Shown here: positions 1 to 7,215 of the stretch, one piece after another
How the letters are laid out: each line of letters begins with the position of its first letter
Numbering within the stretch: position 1 is the first letter of the stretch
NCBI GenBank assembly: GCA_905215395.1
Contig: CAJMQA010000128.1
Span: 1-9,324 of the forward strand
Source of the DNA: an uncultured bacterium
GTDB lineage: Bacteria; Bacteroidota; Bacteroidia; Bacteroidales; Marinifilaceae
Length of the DNA stretch: 9,324 bases
Direction of reading: 5' to 3'
The notes under the pieces: generated by a model
Database searches by the model: none
Seen by the model: the letters and a program-made list of their open reading frames with translations, nothing else
What the model was told of the DNA's origin: nothing
Position numbers and translations under genes: made by a program

Positions 1-2511
1 GGTTTGGTTATAGTAGTTACTGTTTACGGAGCCGTCAGTGTGTTCTACCATATGCTTTCTTTTGTCAATGTATTGAAAGTTGTAACTGTGGTTTGCATAG
101 GATTATGTTTATTCAGTTATGCCTTCCGGCTTTATACCAATTTTTGGGATTGTTTTTTTATATGGATTATTTCTATACTGATTGCCATTAATAAATACCT
201 GTTGAAACGGGATATACAGAGGAGTATTTATATCCTGGTTATTTTTTTATTGTCTGTCTATATTGTGATGGTGACGAAAAAGTACGAGAGCTATAAAGAA
301 CAGCGGCAGCGTATGGATTTGGCAACTGAGTTGATAGAAGAAAGGGATTATAACTTTGAAAACCGGCTGGTGGAAATCGATTCGGTGATCCGGCATTCTG
401 CTGCTCTGAGGAATGTCATGGAGATGGGGGATAAGGAACTGGCTAATTCCATATTAGAAAGCCGTTTACTGGATTTAACAGGGTATAATTATACACCGGA
501 TATTACATTTTGTCAGCCGGGAGATAGTCTGTGGCTGATAGATGTTCAAGAAGAGTGGGAGTGCAGGGAGTATTTTGACCAGATTATCCGAAAGCATGGA
601 CACCGGGTCAGGGGAACTGCATTTTATTCGATAGAGGTTTTTGATGGTTATATAACCTATATCGGTCGTGTGCATTGGGGGAATATGTATTTGTATATCC
701 GGCTGGATGCCATGAAGGATGATGAAGGAGTGGGTTATCCTCAGATTCTTTCCAGAAAGTCCGGGGAGGGAAGAAATGATGTTTACTTCTATTCTTATGC
801 AAAATATTCGGATGGAGAGCTGGTATCCTCTTCCGGTAATTTTGTTTATTATAAAAAGCTGGAAGCTTTTGGCAGAGATAGCCGGAATGTAGACATTTTT
901 GAACAGGATAAGTATTCACACATGTTGATTCCGGTGGATGACCGTAATGTATTGATCATAAGTCTTCATAGTAATACCTTCGCTTTGTATTATATGAATG
1001 TATTGTATGCCTTTTTTGTGTGTATACTGGTATCTTCTTACGGTTTATTTTTTACAGTAAACCGGAATATTAATTTCAGGAAAGGGTCCCTGAAAGCCCG
1101 GATCAAGAATAATGTTATTTCATTGATTTTTGTGCTTTTGGTGATGTTGACAGCCTTGAGTATCTATATGAATGCCAAGAGTTTTGAGGGGAGGCATAAT
1201 GCAAAAGCTATTGAGTTACTGAAATATGTCAATAAGGAGCTGGAACGTCTTCCCTGTGTGGACGGGAATATTTGTCCCGATTTTACAGAGACGCTTTACA
1301 ACATGTCGGAACTTATGATGATCGATATCAATATTTATTCGTTGGCAGGGAAATTGGTAGCTACATCCCGTCCGGAGATTTTCGAATATGGTTTTGACGG
1401 ATATCTGATAAATCCTCATGCATTGGAACAGATTCAGGCGGGTGTTACCAGTTATGTGGATAATGAAAGAATAGGAGGATTGAGGTATATGTCTGCTTAT
1501 ATGCCGTTGATATTGGATAACGGGAAATCGTATATTCTGAATATTCCCTATTTTGCCCAGAATGATGAGTTAAATCTGGATATTATTATTATGATTGTCA
1601 TTACTGTGAATATCGCTATAGTCATGATGGTGATCGCCTTTATTTTGTCGGGGTTGTTGGCAGAACGTGTAACCAGGCCTTTGCAGATGGTAAACGATAA
1701 ATTGAAGATCATGCGTATCGGGGGAAGGAATGAAAAGATTACTTATAAAAATAAGGATGAGATCGGAACTTTGGTTCAGGAATATAACAATATGGTGGAT
1801 AAGTTGGATGAAAGTGTCATTCAGTTAGCCCGTTCGGAAAGGGAGAGCGCTTGGAGGGAAATGGCCCGGCAGATAGCCCATGAGATAAAGAATCCGCTGA
1901 CACCAATGAAATTGAATATTCAGTTTATGTTACGCTCCCTGCAAATGGAAGATTCTGAAAAATTTAAGGTAAGATTCCGGGATATATCCGGAGTTTTGAT
2001 CGAACAGATCGACAATATGGCGAATATTGCTTCAGCATTTTCTGATTTTGCAAAAATGTCAGAATCCCACAATGAAGTTTTTGACATTGGCGAAGTAGTG
2101 AAAAATTGTACTTTGTTGTTCGATAAGAATGTGGATCTGCTTGATTGTGATATACAGGAAGGGATTAAAATATTGGCTGACCGGGAGCAAATGCGAAGGG
2201 TCGTGATTAATTTATTGAAGAATGCCGAACAAAGTATTCCGGAAAACCGCCGGGGAGAGATCTATGTGAGTGTAAAAAAGCTGGGAGATCAGGTGGAGAT
2301 CCGGATACGGGATAATGGAAGCGGGATCCCTGAAGATATCCGTGCAAAAATTTTCCATCCCAATTTTACGACAAAATCCAGCGGAACGGGCTTGGGGTTG
2401 GCAATTTGCCGGAGCATTATTGAGAGTTTCAGTGGGAAGATCGGCTTTGTGACTGAGATAAATCAGGGAACAGAATTTTATGTGCTGTTGGCAGTTTGGG
2501 AAGAACATTAG
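1..2511 (+). CDS. NtrY-type membrane sensor histidine kinase (5' end outside window)
   Basis: This is a membrane-bound sensor kinase that would autophosphorylate a histidine and pass the phosphate to a response regulator. The frame is open to the left edge (first codon ggt), so the gene probably begins upstream; residues here are counted from codon 4-6. Hydrophobic segments lie near 2-20, 23-42, 49-66 and 71-91. An extracytoplasmic region of about 235 residues follows, then TM 327-352, a short basic cytoplasmic link, TM 371-391, a second outside region (about 392-525) resembling a Cache-like sensor, and TM 526-552. A HAMP segment follows (about 553-606). The catalytic core is complete: H-box AHEIKNPLTP with His626, N-box with Asn740, G1 box DNGSGIP (770-776), and G2 box GTGLGL (794-799). 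The H-box and HAMP layout resemble the NtrY family. No response regulator is encoded in the window, so the partner and stimulus are unknown. The next gene starts 10 nt after the stop and is probably cotranscribed. Confidence 0.9.
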   Translation, partial: GLVIVVTVYGAVSVFYHMLSFVNVLKVVTVVCIGLCLFSYAFRLYTNFWDCFFIWIISILIAINKYLLKRDIQRSIYILVIFLLSVYIVMVTKKYESYKEQRQRMDLATELIEERDYNFENRLVEIDSVIRHSAALRNVMEMGDKELANSILESRLLDLTGYNYTPDITFCQPGDSLWLIDVQEEWECREYFDQIIRKHGHRVRGTAFYSIEVFDGYITYIGRVHWGNMYLYIRLDAMKDDEGVGYPQILSRKSGEGRNDVYFYSYAKYSDGELVSSSGNFVYYKKLEAFGRDSRNVDIFEQDKYSHMLIPVDDRNVLIISLHSNTFALYYMNVLYAFFVCILVSSYGLFFTVNRNINFRKGSLKARIKNNVISLIFVLLVMLTALSIYMNAKSFEGRHNAKAIELLKYVNKELERLPCVDGNICPDFTETLYNMSELMMIDINIYSLAGKLVATSRPEIFEYGFDGYLINPHALEQIQAGVTSYVDNERIGGLRYMSAYMPLILDNGKSYILNIPYFAQNDELNLDIIIMIVITVNIAIVMMVIAFILSGLLAERVTRPLQMVNDKLKIMRIGGRNEKITYKNKDEIGTLVQEYNNMVDKLDESVIQLARSERESAWREMARQIAHEIKNPLTPMKLNIQFMLRSLQMEDSEKFKVRFRDISGVLIEQIDNMANIASAFSDFAKMSESHNEVFDIGEVVKNCTLLFDKNVDLLDCDIQEGIKILADREQMRRVVINLLKNAEQSIPENRRGEIYVSVKKLGDQVEIRIRDNGSGIPEDIRAKIFHPNFTTKSSGTGLGLAICRSIIESFSGKIGFVTEINQGTEFYVLLAVWEEH

Positions 2512-2521
2512 AATTTATATT

Positions 2522-3031
2522 ATGATAGTTATTGGTTTATTGGTGGGTTTTATTCTTGGGGGTGGTTGTGTGACATTCATATGGTTAAGGTGGGAAAATA
2601 AGCGTATACGCCGGAGAGAATCTTTTGAAAAAGAAAAGATCGATATTTCTTTACAGGACTTGCTACGAATTGCGACCTGTAATACAGATATCAATTATTT
2701 GATAGTAGAGTATAAGATTGATGTAAAGATGCCTGAATTTTATGAAAAATATCAGGCGCTGAGAAAACAGGATAAGGATTTATATATAAATGAACTGATA
2801 GATATTTTTAGCAGGAATAAGCGGGAATATGTGAATGGGTTACTGGATAAATATACCAGTTTTACCAAGCAGGACGTATTGTTGTTACTGATGTGTGAAA
2901 TGCAGTTATATAATAAAAGTATGGCCCGGATTCTGGGGTTGAGTCAGGAGGCTTTAAAAAAACGTAAGACACGTCTCAAGACAAAGATGCAGTCCGGGAC
3001 TCTTTCTTCAAAAGGGGAAGGAGTTGTTTGA
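2522..3031 (+). CDS. Small membrane-anchored helix-turn-helix protein
   Basis: A 169-residue protein I cannot assign to a named family. Residues 2-22 form a glycine-rich hydrophobic segment followed by a basic stretch (KRIRRR, about 27-32), which predicts one membrane anchor with the rest in the cytoplasm. The middle (about 40-112) is charged and probably helical. Residues 114-156 look like a sigma-70 region 4 or LuxR-type helix-turn-helix: a hydrophobic first helix (VLLLLMCEMQL), then NKSMARILGLS and a basic recognition helix (EALKKRKTRLKTKM). The start at 2522 is preferred over the in-frame ATG at 2480 because it places the membrane segment at the N-terminus and leaves a 10-nt gap after the kinase gene instead of an overlap. 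It likely shares a transcript with the kinase, suggesting a linked regulatory role; that role is inference. The last 19 codons overlap the 3' end of the opposite-strand GT9 gene. Confidence 0.8.
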   Translation: MIVIGLLVGFILGGGCVTFIWLRWENKRIRRRESFEKEKIDISLQDLLRIATCNTDINYLIVEYKIDVKMPEFYEKYQALRKQDKDLYINELIDIFSRNKREYVNGLLDKYTSFTKQDVLLLLMCEMQLYNKSMARILGLSQEALKKRKTRLKTKMQSGTLSSKGEGVV

Positions 3032-4010
3032 TTCTGCCGGCCACTCTTTCAGGTACAATGTCTACCATACATTTTTGATAGATGTGTTGTTTGCATTTGC
3101 CATGTCCGTCTTTGGTACAGGGACGACAGGGTAAATCTACCTCAAGTATTTCAGCAGTAGGACCAGAGGGGTATCCGAAAGCTGTAGGGCCTATCAGGGC
3201 AAGGGTCGGGATTCTGAAAAGGTCTGCCGCATGCATAAAGCCTGTATCAGCACTGATGACGATATGTGATTGCCGCACCAGATAGCAGGATTCGAGCAGG
3301 GAAGTCTGGCCGCTCAGATTGTGTGTACGTTCAGGGGCCACTTTTTTGATTTCCTCACAGAAAGTGTCTTCCGGCCCCCCTAAAATCAGGAAATGATAAT
3401 CCGGAAGCAATTGGATTAATTTTTTCCAATGGCTGACAGGCCAGCGTTTCATTGCCCAATTGGCTGACGGAACAAGGGTAATGGTTCTTGCATTAATCAG
3501 CGGATTTAACCTGGAGGCAAAAGTTTCCGGAAAATACCAGTCTTTATAGTTATCGGGAAAACTGGTGATACCCCATTTTTGTAATGGTTTCCGGAAGGAT
3601 TCTGCTCCCCGGAACGGCCATTCGAATCTGTTGATCCGTAAATTGAACAACAGAAATCTTTTCCAGCGTTGCTTTTTCCGTTTGATAAAGTGAGCTCCTT
3701 TTTTCCACCATGGAATTAGTTTGAGCCTTAAAATATTAGAACGGATATTACTGTGTGCATCGTATATATAATCGTAATTTTCATTTTTTAGTTCATTGGC
3801 CATTTGCAATAATCCTTTCAACTCTTTTGTTTTGTCAAAAGCCCATATCTTGTCAATACGCTTGTCCATTGCCAGAAAAGAGGCCATATCTTTCCTTGTA
3901 ATCCAATGAATCTCTGCATCAGGGAATTTTTGTTTGATACCGCTGATAATCCCCATGCATTGGATAATGTCACCAATAGAACTAAATCGTATGATCAGAA
4001 ATTTAGGCAT
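2976..4010 (-). CDS. GT9 family glycosyltransferase (ADP-heptose:LPS heptosyltransferase-like)
   Basis: The 344-residue protein matches glycosyltransferase family 9, cytoplasmic enzymes that add heptose or a related sugar from a nucleotide donor to the growing LPS core. Visible features: N-terminal acceptor-domain opening MPKFLIIRFSSIGDI (residues 1-15) with the family's SIGD turn; the mid-protein PSANWAMKRWP (181-191), typical of the donor-domain entry; the SGQTSLLE segment (233-240); SADTGFMHAAD (253-263), matching the conserved D-[ST]-G-x-x-H-x-A nucleotide-sugar site; and a late cysteine cluster (Cys295, Cys298, Cys306, Cys314) common in this family. Length fits. The start at 4010 is chosen because family members begin at this MPKF position; an in-frame ATG at 4043 would overlap the upstream gene's end. 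It lies 11 nt after the amidohydrolase stop, so the two probably form one operon. The exact acceptor sugar cannot be told from sequence. Confidence 0.9.
   Translation of the reverse strand: MPKFLIIRFSSIGDIIQCMGIISGIKQKFPDAEIHWITRKDMASFLAMDKRIDKIWAFDKTKELKGLLQMANELKNENYDYIYDAHSNIRSNILRLKLIPWWKKGAHFIKRKKQRWKRFLLFNLRINRFEWPFRGAESFRKPLQKWGITSFPDNYKDWYFPETFASRLNPLINARTITLVPSANWAMKRWPVSHWKKLIQLLPDYHFLILGGPEDTFCEEIKKVAPERTHNLSGQTSLLESCYLVRQSHIVISADTGFMHAADLFRIPTLALIGPTAFGYPSGPTAEILEVDLPCRPCTKDGHGKCKQHIYQKCMVDIVPERVAGRIKQLLPLLKKESRTASLS
2999..3033 (+). terminator. Candidate intrinsic terminator inside the end of the HTH gene
   Basis: An 11-bp hairpin pairs 2999-3009 (ACTCTTTCTTC) with 3014-3024 (GGGGAAGGAGT) around an AAAA loop; three of the pairs are G-U. 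It is followed by a T-rich but interrupted tract (TTGTTTGATT). The hairpin occupies the last codons of the HTH gene, and the stop codon sits in the T-rich part. On the minus strand the wobble pairs become mismatches and no T-tract follows, so it should act only on plus-strand transcripts. The imperfect T-tract keeps this tentative. Confidence 0.4.
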
Positions 4011-4021
4011 AGAATCGGAGA

Positions 4022-5173
4022 TTAAAGTTTTGCAATGGAACAAAAAATATGTATTCCATATTTCAGGGCTGAAAGATCCGGGAAAAAACCGGAAGTATGA
4101 AGCTTATCACAATGGTGTGATTTTCCTTGTACACCCAGACGTATGAAAGTTACCGGAATGATCTGGCTGTAACGGCCAAAATCTTCTGTGGTCATTCTTT
4201 GGGACAGTATAGTGACATGCTCTTTGCCCAGCTCTGTCTGTAGTAAGTGAATGACTTGTTCTGCTTTGTCCGGATCATTGAATAAACCCGGATAACCTTC
4301 TACGATGTTGATATCAATTTTGGCTCCCATACTTTCAGCTATTGAACGAGAAATCCGTTGAATATGTTCTTTTGCCTTTTTGCGCCATTCTTCATTGAAG
4401 GTACGTAAAGTCCCTTCCAGTACAATTTCCCGTGGAATGATATTCATAGTACTCTGACAACGGATGTTCCCGAACGTTAATACTGTCGGAGTAAATGGAG
4501 AAGCATTTCTGCTGACAATCTGTTGCAGGGCTACGATAATATGGGAGGCGATCAGTACCAGGTCAGTTGTTTGGTCCGGTAATGCTGCATGGCCTCCCTG
4601 GCCTTCTATATGAATATATATCTCATCTCCTGAAGCCATATATTGACCCGGACAAATTCCGATATCCCCTACCGGTAGTTCGGGCTCTGCATGTAAAGCA
4701 ACCATCCATTCCGGTAGGTGAGCTTTGAAAAACGGGTGGTGAATAATTTCTATAGCGCCTCCGGGAAGTACCTCTTCGGCATGTTGGAAAATCAACATGA
4801 TGTTTGCCTGTAGGATATTCCGGTGGCCGTTCAGATACTCTGCTGCGCCGAGCAGACTGGCTGTATGCAGGTCATGGCCACAAGCGTGCATGATCCCTTT
4901 TTGTGCAGAGACGATAGGATTGCTTTCTGTTTCTTCAAGGGGGAGGGCATCTATATCCGCCCGTAGTGCAATGGTCCGTGAAGTTCTGTTTCCTGCTATC
5001 CAGCCGATAATGCCTGTTTTCCCTACAGTTTGGTAGGGTATATGGGCTGCTTCCAGTACACTTTTTATATAGAGAGAAGTTGCAAACTCCTCGAAACTAA
5101 GTTCCGGGTGTTGGTGTAAATGAGTGTAATGTTTTATAGCATTGCTAATTATATGTTCGTCGGCTCGCATCAT
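4022..5173 (-). CDS. M20D family amidohydrolase (HipO/N-acyl amino acid deacylase-like)
   Basis: A 383-residue metal-dependent amidohydrolase that likely removes an acyl group from an N-acyl amino acid or similar amide in the cytoplasm (no signal peptide). The M20D signature is complete: HQHPELSFEE near the N-terminus (residues 20-29), RADIDALPLEE (71-81), the metal-binding MHACGHDLHTA (95-105: Cys98, His100, Asp101), the general-base pair FQHAEE (129-134: Glu133, Glu134), ALHAEP with His161, the dimerisation-domain GGHAALPD (193-200), and the final ligand in LHTSGFF (His359). The usual family proline in FQPAEE is histidine here. The start at 5173 (ATGATG; 5170 is equally possible) lies just before the conserved N-terminal helix. 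A longer in-frame version from 5275 would read through the promoter region and adds no family-like sequence. Substrate unknown: hippurate, aminoacylase, indole-3-acetyl-amino-acid and diaminopimelate deacetylase relatives look alike at this level. Confidence 0.9.
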   Translation of the reverse strand: MMRADEHIISNAIKHYTHLHQHPELSFEEFATSLYIKSVLEAAHIPYQTVGKTGIIGWIAGNRTSRTIALRADIDALPLEETESNPIVSAQKGIMHACGHDLHTASLLGAAEYLNGHRNILQANIMLIFQHAEEVLPGGAIEIIHHPFFKAHLPEWMVALHAEPELPVGDIGICPGQYMASGDEIYIHIEGQGGHAALPDQTTDLVLIASHIIVALQQIVSRNASPFTPTVLTFGNIRCQSTMNIIPREIVLEGTLRTFNEEWRKKAKEHIQRISRSIAESMGAKIDINIVEGYPGLFNDPDKAEQVIHLLQTELGKEHVTILSQRMTTEDFGRYSQIIPVTFIRLGVQGKSHHCDKLHTSGFFPDLSALKYGIHIFCSIAKL

Positions 5174-5312
5174 ACAACGGATATTTAGGCAAACGAAGTT
5201 AAAATTTATTCTTGAATCGAGAAAATCTTGCATAAAAAGAATTAATTTCGTGACATTATTTGTATTTTCAGACAAATCATGTCGTGTGTGTATAAATTTA
5301 AGTATTGCAGAA
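5174..5312. other. Divergent intergenic region, amidohydrolase / DUF1573 gene
   Basis: This 139-nt AT-rich gap separates two divergently transcribed genes and must hold promoters for both. The minus-strand candidate is listed separately. For the plus strand I see only partial -7-like boxes (TAATTTCG at 5243-5250; TAAATTTA at 5293-5300), neither with a TTG at the right distance, so no promoter is called. No Shine-Dalgarno sequence precedes the ATG at 5313. Confidence 0.5.
5194..5224 (-). promoter_or_regulatory. Candidate Bacteroides-type promoter for the amidohydrolase/GT9 unit
   Basis: Read on the minus strand, TTTC (5224-5221), a 19-nt spacer, and TAACTTCG (5201-5194) match the Bacteroides consensus TTTG/TAnnTTTG with one mismatch in each box and the correct spacing. 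Transcription would start near 5190, leaving a leader of roughly 17 nt before the ATG at 5173. The two mismatches keep it tentative. Confidence 0.35.
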
Positions 5313-6362
5313 ATGAAAATTAGTTTGTTGATTGTTTGTCTTTTTGCCTTTTTGTCTTCTTTTTCACAGGCAGTTATTCAGTTTAATTCCAGAGCTCATG
5401 ATTTTGGAACGATCAAAGAGGTGAACGGGGCTGTGTCGTATGATTTTGAATTTGTCAATACCGGAAAAGCTCCGATACTGATTAAAAATGTAGAATCTTC
5501 ATGCGGATGTACTTCTCCGCAATGGAGTAAACAGCCGATATTACCTGGTCAGAAAGGTTTTGTAAAAGCTACTTTTGACCCGAAGGACCGTCCGGGGTAT
5601 TTTGATAAAACGATTACTGTATACTCCAATGTCCGGCCTGCTGTCCTGGAATTGAAGATTAAAGGGACTGTAGAGGGAAAAACACGTACCATTCTGGATG
5701 ATTATCCTTATGAATTACCGTCGGGATTGCGTCTGCCACTGGAACATATTTCCCTGATGAAAGTGAAAAAGGGAGAAGTTAAATCTATGGCCATCCAGGT
5801 TTTGAATAATGCGGGAAAACAGGTAAATGTTTCTTTCCCGGGACTTCCGGCTCATTTGAAGATGTCCATTGAACCCCAGAGCATTCCGAATAAAGGACAG
5901 GCAACCCTGAAGGCTGCATATAATACGTCAATGAACGGGGCGTACGGTTTGAATAAGGAAGAGATTACAATTGTTGTAGACGGAAAGAAGTATACTTTGC
6001 CGGTGTCGGTTTTTATCGAAGAAGATTTTAAAAATATTGATTTAGCTACGGCACCTATGATAGAAGCCGATAAAAAGTATTATAATTTTGGCTCTACGTC
6101 TTCAGCTCAGCCGGTTGTCTATACCTATCAGATAAAGAATACGGGAAAAGCTGCTTTGAAAATTCACCGTACTTATGCCAATGATGAACGGATTGAGGTG
6201 GTGATGGTACAAAAAGAACTGAAGCCCGGCGAAAGTACTGCTTTAACAGTGAAAACCAAAGCAGGTGCTGTATCGGGAAAAGTCACAGCATTGATCACGA
6301 TTATCTCTAATGCTCCTGCCGCATCAGAATTGAATCTTCGTTTTTACGGACAAATCAATTGA
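5313..6362 (+). CDS. Exported DUF1573 protein with two DUF1573-like domains
   Basis: A 349-residue predicted periplasmic or secreted protein. Residues 1-20 are a typical signal peptide (MKISLLIVCLFAFLSSFSQA) with likely cleavage after Ala20; there is no lipobox cysteine. Residues 24-120 form a DUF1573 domain, an immunoglobulin-like beta sandwich abundant in Bacteroidetes: HDFGTIKE, the FEFVNTGKAPILIKNV strand pair, the ESSCGCT motif (Cys64, Cys66), LPGQKG, and the closing YSN strand. Residues about 246-349 repeat the pattern (YNFGS, YQIKNTGKAALKI, LKPGES, IISNAP) but lack the CGC cysteines, so this is a second, degenerate copy. The linker (about 125-245) is also strand-rich and may hold another sandwich domain. 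The start at 5313 is chosen because the signal peptide begins there; an in-frame ATG at 5142 would overlap the divergent gene. The function of DUF1573 proteins is not established. Confidence 0.88.
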   Translation: MKISLLIVCLFAFLSSFSQAVIQFNSRAHDFGTIKEVNGAVSYDFEFVNTGKAPILIKNVESSCGCTSPQWSKQPILPGQKGFVKATFDPKDRPGYFDKTITVYSNVRPAVLELKIKGTVEGKTRTILDDYPYELPSGLRLPLEHISLMKVKKGEVKSMAIQVLNNAGKQVNVSFPGLPAHLKMSIEPQSIPNKGQATLKAAYNTSMNGAYGLNKEEITIVVDGKKYTLPVSVFIEEDFKNIDLATAPMIEADKKYYNFGSTSSAQPVVYTYQIKNTGKAALKIHRTYANDERIEVVMVQKELKPGESTALTVKTKAGAVSGKVTALITIISNAPAASELNLRFYGQIN

Positions 6363-6383
6363 CCGGAGAGAAAAAATAGTGAC

Positions 6384-6438
6384 CGGGTATATAGTCAAAA
6401 TCTTATATAACAATATGACTATATGCCCGTTTTTTTTT
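6384..6438 (+). terminator. Strong intrinsic terminator after the DUF1573 gene
   Basis: The arms CGGGTATATAGTCA (6384-6397) and TGACTATATGCCCG (6416-6429) pair over 14 bp with a single T-G wobble and an 18-nt loop, followed directly by nine T residues (6430-6438). This is a textbook rho-independent terminator 21 nt past the DUF1573 stop. It separates that gene from pssA, and it argues against the longer in-frame pssA start at 6379, which would have to translate through it. Confidence 0.92.
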
Positions 6439-6445
6439 AGCTTTG
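6416..6445 (+). promoter_or_regulatory. Bacteroides-type promoter for pssA
   Basis: TAGCTTTG (6438-6445) matches the -7 consensus TAnnTTTG exactly. Its first T is the last base of the upstream terminator's T-tract. The -33 element is poor: only TGA (6416-6418) lies 19 nt upstream. Transcription would begin near 6449, giving a leader of about 23 nt before the ATG at 6472. Confidence 0.5.
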
Positions 6446-6471
6446 TATTTTCCAACAGAAATCTTGATCAA

Positions 6472-7215
6472 ATGAAGAAACATATTCCGAATCTGATAAC
6501 CTGCCTGAATGTGATCTCCGGAACTCTCTCAATCTTTATGGCGATGTACGGACATCTGGAAATAGCTGTTGTCCTGATATTAATAGCTATGGTTTTTGAT
6601 TTTTTTGATGGTATGGTTGCCCGTCTGTTGCATGTGAAGTCAGATATGGGAAAAGAACTGGATTCTCTTGCGGATATGGTGAGTTTTGGGCTTGCCCCTG
6701 CTATTATTGCCTATTTCCTGATTTTAAGGGAATTGCCGGGTGGGGATCTGATAAATTTTGCATACTGGAGCTGGATAGAAAAAATTCTGGTGTTTACTCC
6801 TCTGGTCATTCCGGCTTTTTCAGCCTATCGTCTGGCAAAATTTAATCTGGATGTCCGCCAGACGACTTCTTTTATTGGAATGCCGACTCCGGCTCATGCC
6901 TTGTTCTGGATAGGTTTGGTTTTTGGAAGTCAATATGCGCCGGCTCTTTATGGTTCATTGTTCGGACATGCTTGGGTATTAGGGATTTGTGTTTTGATTC
7001 TTTCCATACTGCTAATATGTGAATTACCGATGTTTTCACTGAAAATATCGGGATTCGGATGGAAAGAAAATAAAATACAATATATTTTCTTTCTGGTCCT
7101 GATTTTATCGTTTTTCCTTTTTGGAGTTGCTACAGTGATTTTTATTATCCCGCTTTACATCCTTTTTGCTGTGATAGGTGCTTTAAGTAAGGTTTTTACC
7201 AGGATAAATCCTTGA
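6472..7215 (+). CDS. pssA: CDP-diacylglycerol--serine O-phosphatidyltransferase (phosphatidylserine synthase)
   Basis: This 247-residue integral membrane enzyme joins serine to CDP-diacylglycerol to make phosphatidylserine, the precursor of phosphatidylethanolamine. The CDP-alcohol phosphotransferase signature is complete and correctly spaced: Asp43, Asp46-Gly47, Ala50-Arg51, Gly60, Asp64, Asp68. The N-terminal MKKHIPNLITCLNVISG and the segment SFIGMPTPAHA (133-143) fit the PssA subgroup, separating it from PgsA-type members. Around seven or eight hydrophobic segments are visible (for example 12-26, 29-45, 71-86, 104-119, 144-160, 169-184, 203-220, 222-240). The start at 6472 places the usual N-terminus directly at Met1 and lies after the terminator and promoter; the upstream in-frame ATG at 6379 would read through both. 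There is no Shine-Dalgarno sequence. The 3' end overlaps the convergent HU-domain gene by 20 nt. The phosphatidylserine decarboxylase gene (psd), often a neighbour, is not here. Confidence 0.93.
   Translation: MKKHIPNLITCLNVISGTLSIFMAMYGHLEIAVVLILIAMVFDFFDGMVARLLHVKSDMGKELDSLADMVSFGLAPAIIAYFLILRELPGGDLINFAYWSWIEKILVFTPLVIPAFSAYRLAKFNLDVRQTTSFIGMPTPAHALFWIGLVFGSQYAPALYGSLFGHAWVLGICVLILSILLICELPMFSLKISGFGWKENKIQYIFFLVLILSFFLFGVATVIFIIPLYILFAVIGALSKVFTRINP

Noticed and set aside
475..1419. Minus-strand open frames opposite the kinase gene (475-675, 608-919, 1216-1419)
   Set aside because: They lie wholly within a well-supported coding gene, show no domain patterns, and have shadow-like amino acid composition.
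5174..5275. Longer amidohydrolase start at 5275
   Set aside because: The added residues do not resemble the M20D N-terminus, and they are read from the divergent promoter region.
5142..5312. In-frame upstream extension of the DUF1573 gene from an ATG at 5142
   Set aside because: It would overlap the divergent amidohydrolase gene, cross the shared promoter region, and put 57 non-signal residues before a clear signal peptide.
6379..6471. Longer pssA start at 6379
   Set aside because: It would translate through a strong terminator and the promoter-like box; the family N-terminus begins at 6472.
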